NCBI GenBank assembly: GCA_903891325.1
Contig: CAITEC010000029.1
Coordinates: 126,539-190,538 of the forward strand
Source: an uncultured Opitutaceae bacterium
GTDB lineage: Bacteria; Verrucomicrobiota; Verrucomicrobiia; Opitutales; Opitutaceae
Length of the DNA stretch: 64,000 bases
Reading direction: 5' to 3'
The notes under the pieces are model-generated. The model saw only the letters and a list, made by a program, of their open reading frames with translations, did no database searches and was not told where the DNA came from. Positions 41,006-49,570 of this stretch are shown piece after piece. The translations under genes and the position numbers were made by a program. How positions within the stretch are numbered: the first letter of the stretch is position 1; each line of letters starts with the position of its first letter.

Positions 41006-42076
41006 TCAGAGGATCAGCATGGCGTCGCCATAGCTGAAGAACCGGTAGCGCAGAGAGATTGCCTCGGCGTAGATCTCCCTCAGCCAGCCGACTCCCTCCG
41101 TCCCGCCCGGCGCGAGGAAGGCGGCGACCAGGCAGAGCAGGGTCGAGCGGGGCTGGTGAAAATTGGTGATGAGGCAGTCGACCCCGCGAAAAGTTCGGGG
41201 AGGGTGGATGAATATCCCGGCCTCGGCGACGTGGGGCGCGGTGCCGGGCCGGTCGGCGCCTGAGAGATAATCCTCGATGCTTCGCACGGCCGTCGTTCCG
41301 ACGGCCACCCGGCGGCCGGGCGGGGCGTGCAGCGTTCGCTGGGTCGAGACCGGGATCTCGTAGAGCTCCCGGTGGATCGCATGCTCCTCGATGTTCGGGC
41401 TCGAGATGGGCCGGAAAGTGCCCAGCCCGACGTGGAGGGTGAGGTCGGCGAAACCGACCCCCCCGCCGGCAAGGGTTGCGAGGAGCTCGGGCGTGAAGTG
41501 AAGGCCGGCGGTTGGCGCGGCGACCGCGACCGTCCTCGCGGGATCGGCATACACCGTCTGGTACCGCGCCCGGTCCGAATCGCGGGCGGATCCGTCGCCG
41601 CGGCGAATGTAGGGCGGGAGGGGGACTTCGCCGCACCGCGCGGCCACGGCGGTCATCGGCGCGCCGTCCTTTGTTGTGAAACGGACCAGCACCGACCCGT
41701 CGGGATCGCGGCCGGTGATTTCCGCGTGATACCCGGCCCCGGGATCGTCGAAGGTCGCCCCGACCGGCAGCCTGCGGCCCGGCTTCACCAGGCAGCGCCA
41801 GAGTCCGTCCCCGTCCGCCGGCCGGAGCAGCAGGCACTCGACGCTCCCGCCCGTCGGGCGCCGCGCCCTGAGCCGGGCGGCAAGGACGGCGGCGTTGTTG
41901 CGCAAGAGCGTGTCGCCGCGCCGCAGGAACCCGGGCAGGTCGGAAAAATGATGGTGGGAGACCGCATGGGCGGCGCGGTCGACGACCAGGAGCCGCGACT
42001 GGTCGCGGCGGGCGGCCGGCGCCTGCGCGACCAGCTCGATCGGCAGCGCGTAGTCGAATAGCTCCGTGCTCAGCAT
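41006..42076 (-). CDS. queA: S-adenosylmethionine:tRNA ribosyltransferase-isomerase
   Basis: MLSTELFDYALPIELVAQAPAARRDQSRLLVVDR...APTAGLHFTPELL...HVGLGTFRPI...LITNFHQPRSTLLCLVAAF. Confidence 0.95.
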   Translation of the reverse strand: MLSTELFDYALPIELVAQAPAARRDQSRLLVVDRAAHAVSHHHFSDLPGFLRRGDTLLRNNAAVLAARLRARRPTGGSVECLLLRPADGDGLWRCLVKPGRRLPVGATFDDPGAGYHAEITGRDPDGSVLVRFTTKDGAPMTAVAARCGEVPLPPYIRRGDGSARDSDRARYQTVYADPARTVAVAAPTAGLHFTPELLATLAGGGVGFADLTLHVGLGTFRPISSPNIEEHAIHRELYEIPVSTQRTLHAPPGRRVAVGTTAVRSIEDYLSGADRPGTAPHVAEAGIFIHPPRTFRGVDCLITNFHQPRSTLLCLVAAFLAPGGTEGVGWLREIYAEAISLRYRFFSYGDAMLIL

Positions 42077-42807
42077 GACCCGGCTCTCCCGGCGCCGGTC
42101 TGCCGCAGCATTCGCCGGACCGCCAGCATTTCCCAGAAGGGGTGCCAGGCCATGACCCTCAGCCCGTACTTGGCCCGGCCCGCGCGGCGGGGCCGGTGGC
42201 GCACCGGCCGCTCGGCGACGCGGAATCCGGCTGCGATCGCGAACGCAGGCATGAAGCAGTTGAGCATCGGCACGGGGCGAAAACTGCCGGCCACCTCGCG
42301 CCTGAAGACCTTGAGGGCGCAGCCGGCGTCGCTCACCCCGTCCCCGATCAGCCTGCCGCGCACGCGGTTTGCCAGCCGGGAGAGCCCGCGGCGCAGGAGG
42401 GAGTCCCGCCGGGGTGTCCGGACGCCAACGGCAAGGTCGGCGAATTCGAGCAACGGCAGGAGGGTCGCGACCTCCCCGGGGGGATTCTGGCCGTCGCCGT
42501 CCATCGTTGCGATCCGGGGGGCCCGCGCCTCCGCTATGCCGCGGTACAGGGCCGGCCCCTGCCCGCAATTGGCCGGGAGCCTGAGGATCCGGCACCGGGT
42601 CCAGGCCCGGCGGCCCCGCTCGAGCTCCCCGGCCGTCCGATCGGTGCTCCCGTCGTCCACCAGGATCGCCTCCCAGGCGCCGCCGAATTCCTCGAGCGCG
42701 CCTCCGATCTCATCGACCACGCCGTAGGCCGCCTCCTCCTCGTTGAAGAAGGGCACGACCAGGGAAATCTCGGGAGTGGAACCGGCCGCGGGCATTCGGG
42801 CCCCCAT
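42070..42807 (-). CDS. Family 2 glycosyltransferase (DPM/GtrB-like)
   Basis: EISLVVPFFNEEEAAYGVVDEI...AILVDDGSTDRTAGEL...RIATMDGDGQNPPGE. Confidence 0.9.
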   Translation of the reverse strand: MGARMPAAGSTPEISLVVPFFNEEEAAYGVVDEIGGALEEFGGAWEAILVDDGSTDRTAGELERGRRAWTRCRILRLPANCGQGPALYRGIAEARAPRIATMDGDGQNPPGEVATLLPLLEFADLAVGVRTPRRDSLLRRGLSRLANRVRGRLIGDGVSDAGCALKVFRREVAGSFRPVPMLNCFMPAFAIAAGFRVAERPVRHRPRRAGRAKYGLRVMAWHPFWEMLAVRRMLRQTGAGRAGSC

Positions 42808-42835
42808 TCGACGGAAACGGCCGGCGCCGACGCAA

Positions 42836-43747
42836 TCAGTTTTTCCCGGTCAGCTTCGGCGCCTCGTGCCGGGCGATGGCCCGGCGGATCTTGCCGAGGG
42901 CCGCGTACTCGAGCTGGCGGATCCGCTCCCGGGTGACGTGAAAGCGCTTTCCAACCTCCTCGAGCGTGAGTTCGTCCCGCCCCCCGATCCCGAAGCGCAG
43001 GCGGACGATCTGCGCCTCGCGCTCGTCCAGCGAGTCGATGATCGCGACCAGGTCCGCTCTCAGGTTCTTTTCGCAAAGCCCCTCGTAGGGGCTGGACGCG
43101 TTCTCGTCGCCCACGATCTCGCCGAGGGTGGATGCCTCCGGATCGCCGCCGATCGGCGCGTCCAGCGATGCGGGGGCCACGCTGACCGACCGGAGGTGCG
43201 CCACCCGCGAGGTGGGTATCTGCAATTCCGCCGCCAACTCCTCGTCGGTCGGGTCCCTCCCGAGGCCCTCGGCAAGCCGCATGGCCGTCTTGCGCATCCG
43301 CGAAAGCTTGTCGACGAGGTGGACCGGGAGCCGGATCGTCTTGGACTGGTTCGCCAGCGCCCGCTTGATCGACTGCTTGATCCACCACGACGCGTAGGTC
43401 GAGAGCTTCCCCCCCTTGCGCGGGTCGAAGCGGGCGACGGCCTTGACCAGCCCGATGTTTCCCTCGCTGATCAGGTCGGAAAGCAGGAGGCCGAAATCCT
43501 TGTAGTCCATCGCGATCCTCACCACCAGCCGGAGATTGGCCTTGATCATGTGGTCGCGCGCCGCGCGGTCGCCGCGCCGGATCCGCCTGGCCAGAACCAC
43601 CTCCTCGGCGATCGTCAGAAGCGGGGTCTTGCCGATTTCTCCCAGGTAGACCTGAAGGCTGCTCCTGCCGAGGGTGTCGGAGTCAACGGAACCCGCGCCC
43701 GGGGTTTCCCGGGGCAATTGACCTGAGCGGTCCGCCAATGAATTCAT
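42836..43747 (-). CDS. Sigma-70 family RNA polymerase sigma factor (group 2-like)
   Basis: LVVRIAMDYKDFGLLLSDLISEGNIGLVKAVARFDPRKGGKLSTYASWWIKQSIKRALANQSKTIRLPVHL; region 4 LTLEEVGKRFHVTRERIRQLE. Confidence 0.94.
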   Translation of the reverse strand: MNSLADRSGQLPRETPGAGSVDSDTLGRSSLQVYLGEIGKTPLLTIAEEVVLARRIRRGDRAARDHMIKANLRLVVRIAMDYKDFGLLLSDLISEGNIGLVKAVARFDPRKGGKLSTYASWWIKQSIKRALANQSKTIRLPVHLVDKLSRMRKTAMRLAEGLGRDPTDEELAAELQIPTSRVAHLRSVSVAPASLDAPIGGDPEASTLGEIVGDENASSPYEGLCEKNLRADLVAIIDSLDEREAQIVRLRFGIGGRDELTLEEVGKRFHVTRERIRQLEYAALGKIRRAIARHEAPKLTGKN

Positions 43748-43753
43748 CGTGCG

Positions 43754-43771
43754 TCCGGATTTTCATCCGGA
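43754..43771 (-). promoter_or_regulatory. GNRA-capped hairpin in the sigma-factor leader
   Basis: Minus strand TCCGGAT-GAAA-ATCCGGA, 6 nt before the ATG. Confidence 0.6.
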
Positions 43772-43817
43772 TATCAAGCATAGTACGCGCCAGAGGGTGA
43801 AAAGTTTCCCCAAACCA

Positions 43818-45317
43818 TCAGAAATTCGCTGAAATCTGGACCGCCTTGAAGAGGGCCCGGGCCTTGTTGACCGTTTCCTGGTATTCGGCGGTTGGGTTCG
43901 AATCGGCCACGACCCCGGCCCCCGCCTGGATGTGGACGGTGCCATCCTTGAGCAGGGAGGTTCGTAACATGATGCAGGAATCGAGGTTGCCGTCGTAGCT
44001 GAAGTAGCCGAGGGCCCCGGCGTAAAAGCTCCTCTGGACGGGCTCCTGCTGCGCTATGATCTGCATTGCCCGGATCTTGGGGGCGCCGCTCACCGTCCCG
44101 GCCGGGAAGGTCGCGCGCATCAGGTCGAAGGCGTTGCGGTCGGGGCGGATCCGCCCCTCGACCTGGGACATGATGTGCATCACATGCGAGTAGCGCTCGA
44201 CCACCATGAGCTCCGGGACGTGCACGCTCCCGAATTCACACACCCGCCCGATGTCGTTGCGGGCCAGGTCGACGAGCATCAGGTGCTCGGCCCGCTCCTT
44301 CTCGTCGGCCAGCAGTTCCTTTTCCAGGGCCAAATCCTCGGCCACGGTCTCGCCGCGCTTCCGGGTGCCCGCCAGGGGCCGGATCTCGACCAGGCCGTCC
44401 GTCAGCCGGACGTGCACCTCGGGGGAGGCGCCGACCAGGGCGAAGTCCCCCGCGTCGAGGATGAACATGTAGGGCGAGGGATTCACCGATCGCAGGGCCC
44501 TGTACAGATCCAGCGGCGGCTTTGCAAAGGGCAGGCTGAAGCGCTGGGAGGGCACGACCTGGATGATGTCGCCGGCCCGGATGTATTCCTTGGTCCGCTC
44601 GACCATCGCCTCGAAGGAGGCCTGGGTGAAGTTGCCGGGAGGCACGGGCCCCGCGGGCGAATCGTCGAGGGGAGCGGGGACAAGGTCCCGCGGCTTGCGC
44701 AGCAGGTCGTAGAGCCGGTTCAGCTCGGCCACCGCCGCCTCGTAGGCCTTCTCCGCCCCCTCCGGCGCGCCGGGCGCCCCGGGAATGTGGGCGTTCACGC
44801 ACAGCCGGAGCGTCTGCTTCACCCGGTCGAAGATCACGAGCGTGTCCGACAGCATGAAGTAGATCATCGGGACGCCGAGTTCATCGGTCGCCGCCGCGGG
44901 GACGCTCGGCTCTATCCGCGTCATGTACTCGTAGCCGATATAGCCGACGGCCCCGCCGGTGAAGCGGGGCATTCCGGGGAGCTTGACGGGCCGGTAGCCG
45001 GCGATCTCGCGCTGGATGAGGGTGAGGGGGTCCTGGGGGGTGGGAATCCGCTCCACGGGCAGTCCCGGCCGCCGGACCTCGGTGGTCTGCGGACCGCAGG
45101 CATAGACCAGCCGCGGCCTGCAGCCGATGAAGCTGTAGCGGTAGAGGTTTTCGCCGCCCTCGACCGACTCGAGCAGGTAGGCCGGCCCGTCGTCCTTCAG
45201 CTTGGCATAGGCCGACACCGGGGTCTCAAAATCCGCGGCCAGGTCCGCGTAGACCGGGATGACGTTCCCCTCCCGAGCCAACCGGGCAAAGGCGTCCCTT
45301 GCCGGATGGAAGTTCAT
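43818..45317 (-). CDS. trpE: Anthranilate synthase component I
   Basis: MNFHPARDAFARLAREGNVIPVYADLAADFETPVSAYAKL...PSPYMFILDAGDFALVGASPEVHVRL...IRPLAGTRKRGET...GTVSGAPKIRAMQII. Confidence 0.95.
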   Translation of the reverse strand: MNFHPARDAFARLAREGNVIPVYADLAADFETPVSAYAKLKDDGPAYLLESVEGGENLYRYSFIGCRPRLVYACGPQTTEVRRPGLPVERIPTPQDPLTLIQREIAGYRPVKLPGMPRFTGGAVGYIGYEYMTRIEPSVPAAATDELGVPMIYFMLSDTLVIFDRVKQTLRLCVNAHIPGAPGAPEGAEKAYEAAVAELNRLYDLLRKPRDLVPAPLDDSPAGPVPPGNFTQASFEAMVERTKEYIRAGDIIQVVPSQRFSLPFAKPPLDLYRALRSVNPSPYMFILDAGDFALVGASPEVHVRLTDGLVEIRPLAGTRKRGETVAEDLALEKELLADEKERAEHLMLVDLARNDIGRVCEFGSVHVPELMVVERYSHVMHIMSQVEGRIRPDRNAFDLMRATFPAGTVSGAPKIRAMQIIAQQEPVQRSFYAGALGYFSYDGNLDSCIMLRTSLLKDGTVHIQAGAGVVADSNPTAEYQETVNKARALFKAVQISANF

Positions 45318-46138
45318 CGGGCGAAGAACGGGTTGTGCCGCTTCTCCTGGTCGACGGAGGTCAGGGGCCCGTGGCCGCTTGCGATCACCGTGTCGCGCGG
45401 GAGCGTGAGGATCTTCCGGGAGGTGTTGTTGAATTGGTCCTCGAAGTTCGTCGCGCTGCCCCCCATCGAGCTCGCGAAGAGCGAGTCGCCGACGATCGCC
45501 AGCGGCCAGCTCAGCCCGGTGATGTAGTAGGTTGTCTGCCCGGGCGAATGCCCCCAGGTCGACAGGGTCTTGATCGCGAGCGAGCCGTGGTGGAAGTGCT
45601 CGTTCTCCTTGAACGTCTTTGCGCCGGGAAAATCCACGGGCTCCCGCTCGCTCGCCCAGACGCTGGCCCCGGTCGCCGCGTGAAGCTTGGCCAGGTCCGC
45701 AATGTGGTCCACGTGGGTGTGGGTGAGGTAGATCGCCGCGACCCGCAGCTTCTCGGCCTTGATGACGTCGAGCATCCCGTCGCAGTTGCCGCCGGTGTCG
45801 AACGCCGCCGCGGCGCGGGTGCTGGAGTCCCAGACCAGGTAGCTGTTCACGGTCATGTCCTCGTAGGGCGTGTTGAAGATGGCAAAGCCGTGCTTGAACT
45901 CCGGCTGCTCGGGGTACCAGGCCTGGTGGGCCATGGCCTCCAGGGCGTCGGGGCTCAGGCGCAGGTGCCGGGCGATCCGCCGGATGACCGCGTCGATCGG
46001 CCGGCCGGCCTTGACCGCGGCCAGGTCGGCCGGGGTGACCTCGGCCAGTTCGCACAGGCGGGCGTCGTCGACCTTTAGGCCGCGTTGCGACTTTCCGATC
46101 ACGTCGGTGTAGTTGTCCTCAAGGGGAAGGCGTGGCAT
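45314..46138 (-). CDS. Metallo-beta-lactamase-fold hydrolase with N-terminal XRE-like helical domain
   Basis: LTHTHVDHIADL, TWGHSPGQTTYYI, VGDSLF; N-terminus LCELAEVTPADLAAVKAGRPIDAVIRRIARHLRLSPDALEAM. Confidence 0.82.
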   Translation of the reverse strand: MPRLPLEDNYTDVIGKSQRGLKVDDARLCELAEVTPADLAAVKAGRPIDAVIRRIARHLRLSPDALEAMAHQAWYPEQPEFKHGFAIFNTPYEDMTVNSYLVWDSSTRAAAAFDTGGNCDGMLDVIKAEKLRVAAIYLTHTHVDHIADLAKLHAATGASVWASEREPVDFPGAKTFKENEHFHHGSLAIKTLSTWGHSPGQTTYYITGLSWPLAIVGDSLFASSMGGSATNFEDQFNNTSRKILTLPRDTVIASGHGPLTSVDQEKRHNPFFAR

Positions 46139-46296
46139 GGGTAGACACGGAACACGCGGAACGGGCCAAAGTGGAGCATAAAAAGTCGCGGATTCGGGTG
46201 CATTCCAGTGTCCCTTTGCCGCTTGGGGCGGGTGCGACGCATGCCGGCGACGAACTGAAGATTGTGAATTGTCAAATGACAGGCCCGGGATCGCAC

Positions 46297-46334
46297 GTAC
46301 TCGAATTAGAGTACTGGTACCCGAATTCGGGTAT
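46297..46334. promoter_or_regulatory. Two tandem related palindromic operators, 20 bp centre-to-centre
   Basis: GTACTCGAATTAGAGTAC (46297-46314) and GTACCCGAATTCGGGTAT (46317-46334); 14/18 identical, second contains a perfect 16-bp palindrome. Confidence 0.7.
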
Positions 46335-46375
46335 TTATTGACTTACTATAGACATGGTGGGAGATTCAACCCCTT

Positions 46376-46750
46376 ATGGTAACTGATAAGATCAAACAAC
46401 TGGAGGCCACGAAGGCCAAGCTGGCCAAACTGGAGCGGGCTGTTGCCGCGCACCTCGAGCGCGAGCTCGCCTCCCTCCCCGGCAAATACGGTTTCGCCAC
46501 CGTGAAGGAATTTGCCTCAGCCGTCGCGGCCGCCGCCTCCGGGCGCCGCTCTGGAAGCCGCGCCGCGGCCAAGCCCGCCAAGGCCAGGCGCCGCCGCCGC
46601 GCCGTCATCACCGACAAGACCCGCGAGCAGGTGAAGAAGCTCGTCGACGCGGGCCAGACGGGATCGGCGATCGCCAAGGCGCTTCATATATCGCTGCCGA
46701 CCGTGCAGAATATCAAGAAGGCGCTCGGGCTCGTGAAGGCCCGCAAGTAG
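46376..46750 (+). CDS. Small basic protein: N-terminal coiled coil, Arg/Lys-rich linker, C-terminal resolvase-type HTH
   Basis: MVTDKIKQLEATKAKLAKLERAVAAHLERELASLPGKYGF...RRRRRAVITDKTREQVKKLVDAGQTGSAIAKALHISLPTVQNIKKALGL. Confidence 0.75.
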   Translation: MVTDKIKQLEATKAKLAKLERAVAAHLERELASLPGKYGFATVKEFASAVAAAASGRRSGSRAAAKPAKARRRRRAVITDKTREQVKKLVDAGQTGSAIAKALHISLPTVQNIKKALGLVKARK

Positions 46751-46753
46751 CAT

Positions 46754-47668
46754 TTGAATTTCGTCCAGGCCAATACAAACGGCCGGCTGCACGCCGCGCA
46801 CGAGCCATCGCTCGCGCCGCTCAGCCGGGGGTTTCTCTACGGCGACGCCGTCTACGAGGTCTGGCGCAGCTACCACGGCTTCCTCTTTGCCTGGGAGGAG
46901 CACTGGAGGCGGCTGGAGGCCTCCGCCCGGGGCCTTCACCTGGCCCTTCCCCTCGCCCCGGCGCAGGTGCTGGCCGAGATCCGGCGGACGGCCGCCGCGC
47001 TCCGGGAGGCGACGGGGCACGCGGGCGACCTCTATGTGCGGCTCCAGATTTCGCGCGGCTGCGGCCCGATCGGCTTGGACGTGGCCCTGGCGGACCGGCC
47101 GGACACCGTGATCCTTGTCCAGCCCCTTGCGCAGCTTTCCCCGGAAAAGGCCGCTTCCGGCCTGGCGTTATCCCAGGCGACAACGATGCGCCGCAATCCG
47201 GCCACGGCCCTGGACCCGGCCTGGAAGACCGGGAACTACCTCAACAATCTCCTCTGCCTTCGCGAGGCGAAGACCCGCGGCGCCGACGACGTGGTCATCC
47301 TCAACCTCGCCGGCGAGGTGACGGAGGCGGCCACCTCGAACATCGCCTTTGTCCGCGGCGGGGTGCTGGTCACCCCGCCCCTGTCCGCCGGGATACTTTC
47401 CGGGATCACCCGCGGGCTGATCCTCTCCGCGATCGCCGCGTCGGCGGGCATCCCCGTCCGGGAGGAAACCGTCCTGCCGGGCGACTTTGCCGCGATGGAC
47501 GAGTGCATGCTCCTCTCGACCACGCGCGACGTCGTGCCCGTGGCGTCGATTGACGGTGCGCGCTTTGCGGTCGGCCCGGGGAGCGTAACCGCGCGGCTCA
47601 AGGCGGCGTTTGCCTCCTACGCGCGGGCGTACGCCGATCGCCACCCCGAACTGCGGGTGACGGCCTGA
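46754..47668 (+). CDS. Class IV aminotransferase (PabC/IlvE/DAAT-type)
   Basis: SRGFLYGDAVYEVWRSY...KTGNYLNNLLCLREAKTRGADDVVILNLAGEVTEAATSNIAFV; TTG start. Confidence 0.9.
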   Translation: MNFVQANTNGRLHAAHEPSLAPLSRGFLYGDAVYEVWRSYHGFLFAWEEHWRRLEASARGLHLALPLAPAQVLAEIRRTAAALREATGHAGDLYVRLQISRGCGPIGLDVALADRPDTVILVQPLAQLSPEKAASGLALSQATTMRRNPATALDPAWKTGNYLNNLLCLREAKTRGADDVVILNLAGEVTEAATSNIAFVRGGVLVTPPLSAGILSGITRGLILSAIAASAGIPVREETVLPGDFAAMDECMLLSTTRDVVPVASIDGARFAVGPGSVTARLKAAFASYARAYADRHPELRVTA

Positions 47669-47673
47669 CGGGG

Positions 47674-48090
47674 ATGCGCTTCCTGGGCATCGACTTCGGG
47701 ACGCGCCGCTGGGGGCTGGCCTTTGGCGACGACCTGGGGGTCGCGACGCCGCTTCCCGCCCTGGTCGAGTCGGAAGAGGCCGCCCGCTTTGCCGGCCTCA
47801 GGGTTGTTGTCCGGGATCGCCGGATCACGGAACTGGTGGTGGGCTATCCCTTGAACATGGACGGGACGGCGGGCTTCAAGGCGAAGGACTCGGAGGCCTT
47901 TGCGGAGCGCCTGCGGCTGGAATTCGGGCTTGCCGTCCACCTTGCCGACGAGCGCCTGACCTCCTACGACGCGGAATCGATCACCCCGAAGAGGAAGCGG
48001 CGGGGCCTGCGGGCCGGCGGGACGATCGACTCGCGGTCGGCCACGATCATGCTCCAGGACTTCCTGAATGAGAAGCTGCACTTGCCATAA
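47674..48090 (+). CDS. ruvX: Putative pre-16S rRNA nuclease / Holliday junction resolvase-like (YqgF)
   Basis: MRFLGIDFGTRRWGLAFGDDLGVATPL...VGYPLNMDGTAGFKAKDSEAFAERL...DERLTSYDAE. Confidence 0.93.
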   Translation: MRFLGIDFGTRRWGLAFGDDLGVATPLPALVESEEAARFAGLRVVVRDRRITELVVGYPLNMDGTAGFKAKDSEAFAERLRLEFGLAVHLADERLTSYDAESITPKRKRRGLRAGGTIDSRSATIMLQDFLNEKLHLP

Positions 48091-48117
48091 TGGTCGCGGG
48101 CAACGGCCCTAAATCCG

Positions 48118-48897
48118 ATGAGTTCCCCCCAAAAATCACGCCGCTGGAAGTGCGTGTGCGCCTATGATGGGACGGGCTTCTCGGGCTGGCAGAGCCAGGC
48201 GGGCGGGCTCGCCATCCAGGATGTGATCGAGGCCTGCCTCGCCCGGATATTCAAGGGTCCGGTCCGAATCCACGGCAGCGGCAGGACCGACGCGGGGGTG
48301 CACGCCCGGGGGCAGGTGTTTCACTTTGACGCCGCCTGGGGCCACGCGCCGGAAAAGCTGCTCGCCGCGATGGCGGCGGGGCTGCCCCCCGCCATCCAGA
48401 TCCGCTCCGTCCGCGCGGTTGCCGCCGGGTTTCATGCGCGCTTCGCGGCGACGGGCAAGATCTACACCTACGACCTTCACCTGGGCGACGCCGACCCGTT
48501 CGCCCGCCCGCGCTGCTGGCCGGTGTACCGACCGCTGGACTTCGGAGCCATGGAGACGGCTGCCGCCCTCCTACGGGGCCGGCACGACTTCGGGGGGTTC
48601 TCGGCCCGCCGAGGTCCCGGCGAGGAGGACACGGTGCGCACCCTTCGCCGGCTCGCGATTACCAGGCGGGGGCGCCGGGTGCGGATCACGGCCGAGGCAG
48701 ACGGGTTCCTCTACAAGATGGTCCGCGGCCTGGTCGGGGCCCTGGTTGCGGTCGGGGAGGGGAAGCTCACCCCGGCCCGGGTTGCCGCGCTGCTGGAGGC
48801 GCCGCGAAGGACCCCCGAGGTCGTGACCGCCCCGCCGCAGGGGCTTTTCCTGGAACGGGTGATCTACGCCGCGAGGCCGGCGGCCGACGCGCGTTGA
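48118..48897 (+). CDS. truA: tRNA pseudouridine(38-40) synthase
   Basis: CAYDGTGFSGWQSQAGGLAIQDVIEACLARIFKGPVRIHGSGRTDAGVHARGQVFHFD. Confidence 0.96.
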   Translation: MSSPQKSRRWKCVCAYDGTGFSGWQSQAGGLAIQDVIEACLARIFKGPVRIHGSGRTDAGVHARGQVFHFDAAWGHAPEKLLAAMAAGLPPAIQIRSVRAVAAGFHARFAATGKIYTYDLHLGDADPFARPRCWPVYRPLDFGAMETAAALLRGRHDFGGFSARRGPGEEDTVRTLRRLAITRRGRRVRITAEADGFLYKMVRGLVGALVAVGEGKLTPARVAALLEAPRRTPEVVTAPPQGLFLERVIYAARPAADAR

Positions 48898-49559
48898 ACG
48901 GGCTCCTGTCAGCGCTGGCGGACGTCGTCTTCCCCCCGGTTTGCGTCCACTGCCGGGGGCTGGTCGAGGACAGCGGGTTTCGGAGCCTCTGCGCCTGCTG
49001 CGCCCGGGAGATCGTTCCGGCCGGCGGGCCCCCGGAACGCCCGGGCCCGGACCAGGCCTTTGGGCGGGGCTGCGCGGCGGTCATGTCCCGGGGACCGGCC
49101 CGGGCGCTGGTCATCGAGCTGAAATACCACCGCGGCCTGCACGTCCTGGCGGATATGGGGGAAGTATTCCGAAAATCCGCCGCCGTCGTGGAATGCGCCC
49201 GCGGCTCGATCCTTGTCCCCGTGCCCCTCCATCCCCGAAAGCTCCGGGAGCGCGGCTTCAACCAAAGCGCGCTCCTGGCGGAGGCCCTCGCCGCGGCCGC
49301 GGGGGGCGGCGCCACCCTGGCCCACCTCCTGCGCAGGACAGTGGACACCCCGACCCAGACCGCGCTTGACCGCCCGGGGCGCCGGGCGAACCTGAAAAAT
49401 GCCTTTGCACTGGCGGGGGGTCGTCGCTTGGATCCCCGGCAGCATTATATCCTTGTTGATGACGTATTCACGACCGGTTCAACCCTTGACAGCTGCGCCC
49501 GCGTCCTGCGGCGGGCGGGCTGCCTGAATCTGGACGTCATCACCTTCGGCCACGGCTGA
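48894..49559 (+). CDS. ComF-family phosphoribosyltransferase-like protein
   Basis: FPPVCVHCRG...CACCAREI, LVPVPLHPRKLRERGFNQSALLAEALA, YILVDDVFTTGSTLDSCARVLRRAG; TTG start. Confidence 0.92.
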   Translation: MNGLLSALADVVFPPVCVHCRGLVEDSGFRSLCACCAREIVPAGGPPERPGPDQAFGRGCAAVMSRGPARALVIELKYHRGLHVLADMGEVFRKSAAVVECARGSILVPVPLHPRKLRERGFNQSALLAEALAAAAGGGATLAHLLRRTVDTPTQTALDRPGRRANLKNAFALAGGRRLDPRQHYILVDDVFTTGSTLDSCARVLRRAGCLNLDVITFGHG

Positions 49560-49570
49560 ACCCCAAAACG

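Noticed and set aside
43881-43910. GGTTCGAATC, resembling a tRNA T-loop
   Set aside because: Lies inside trpE coding sequence with no acceptor/anticodon stems around it.
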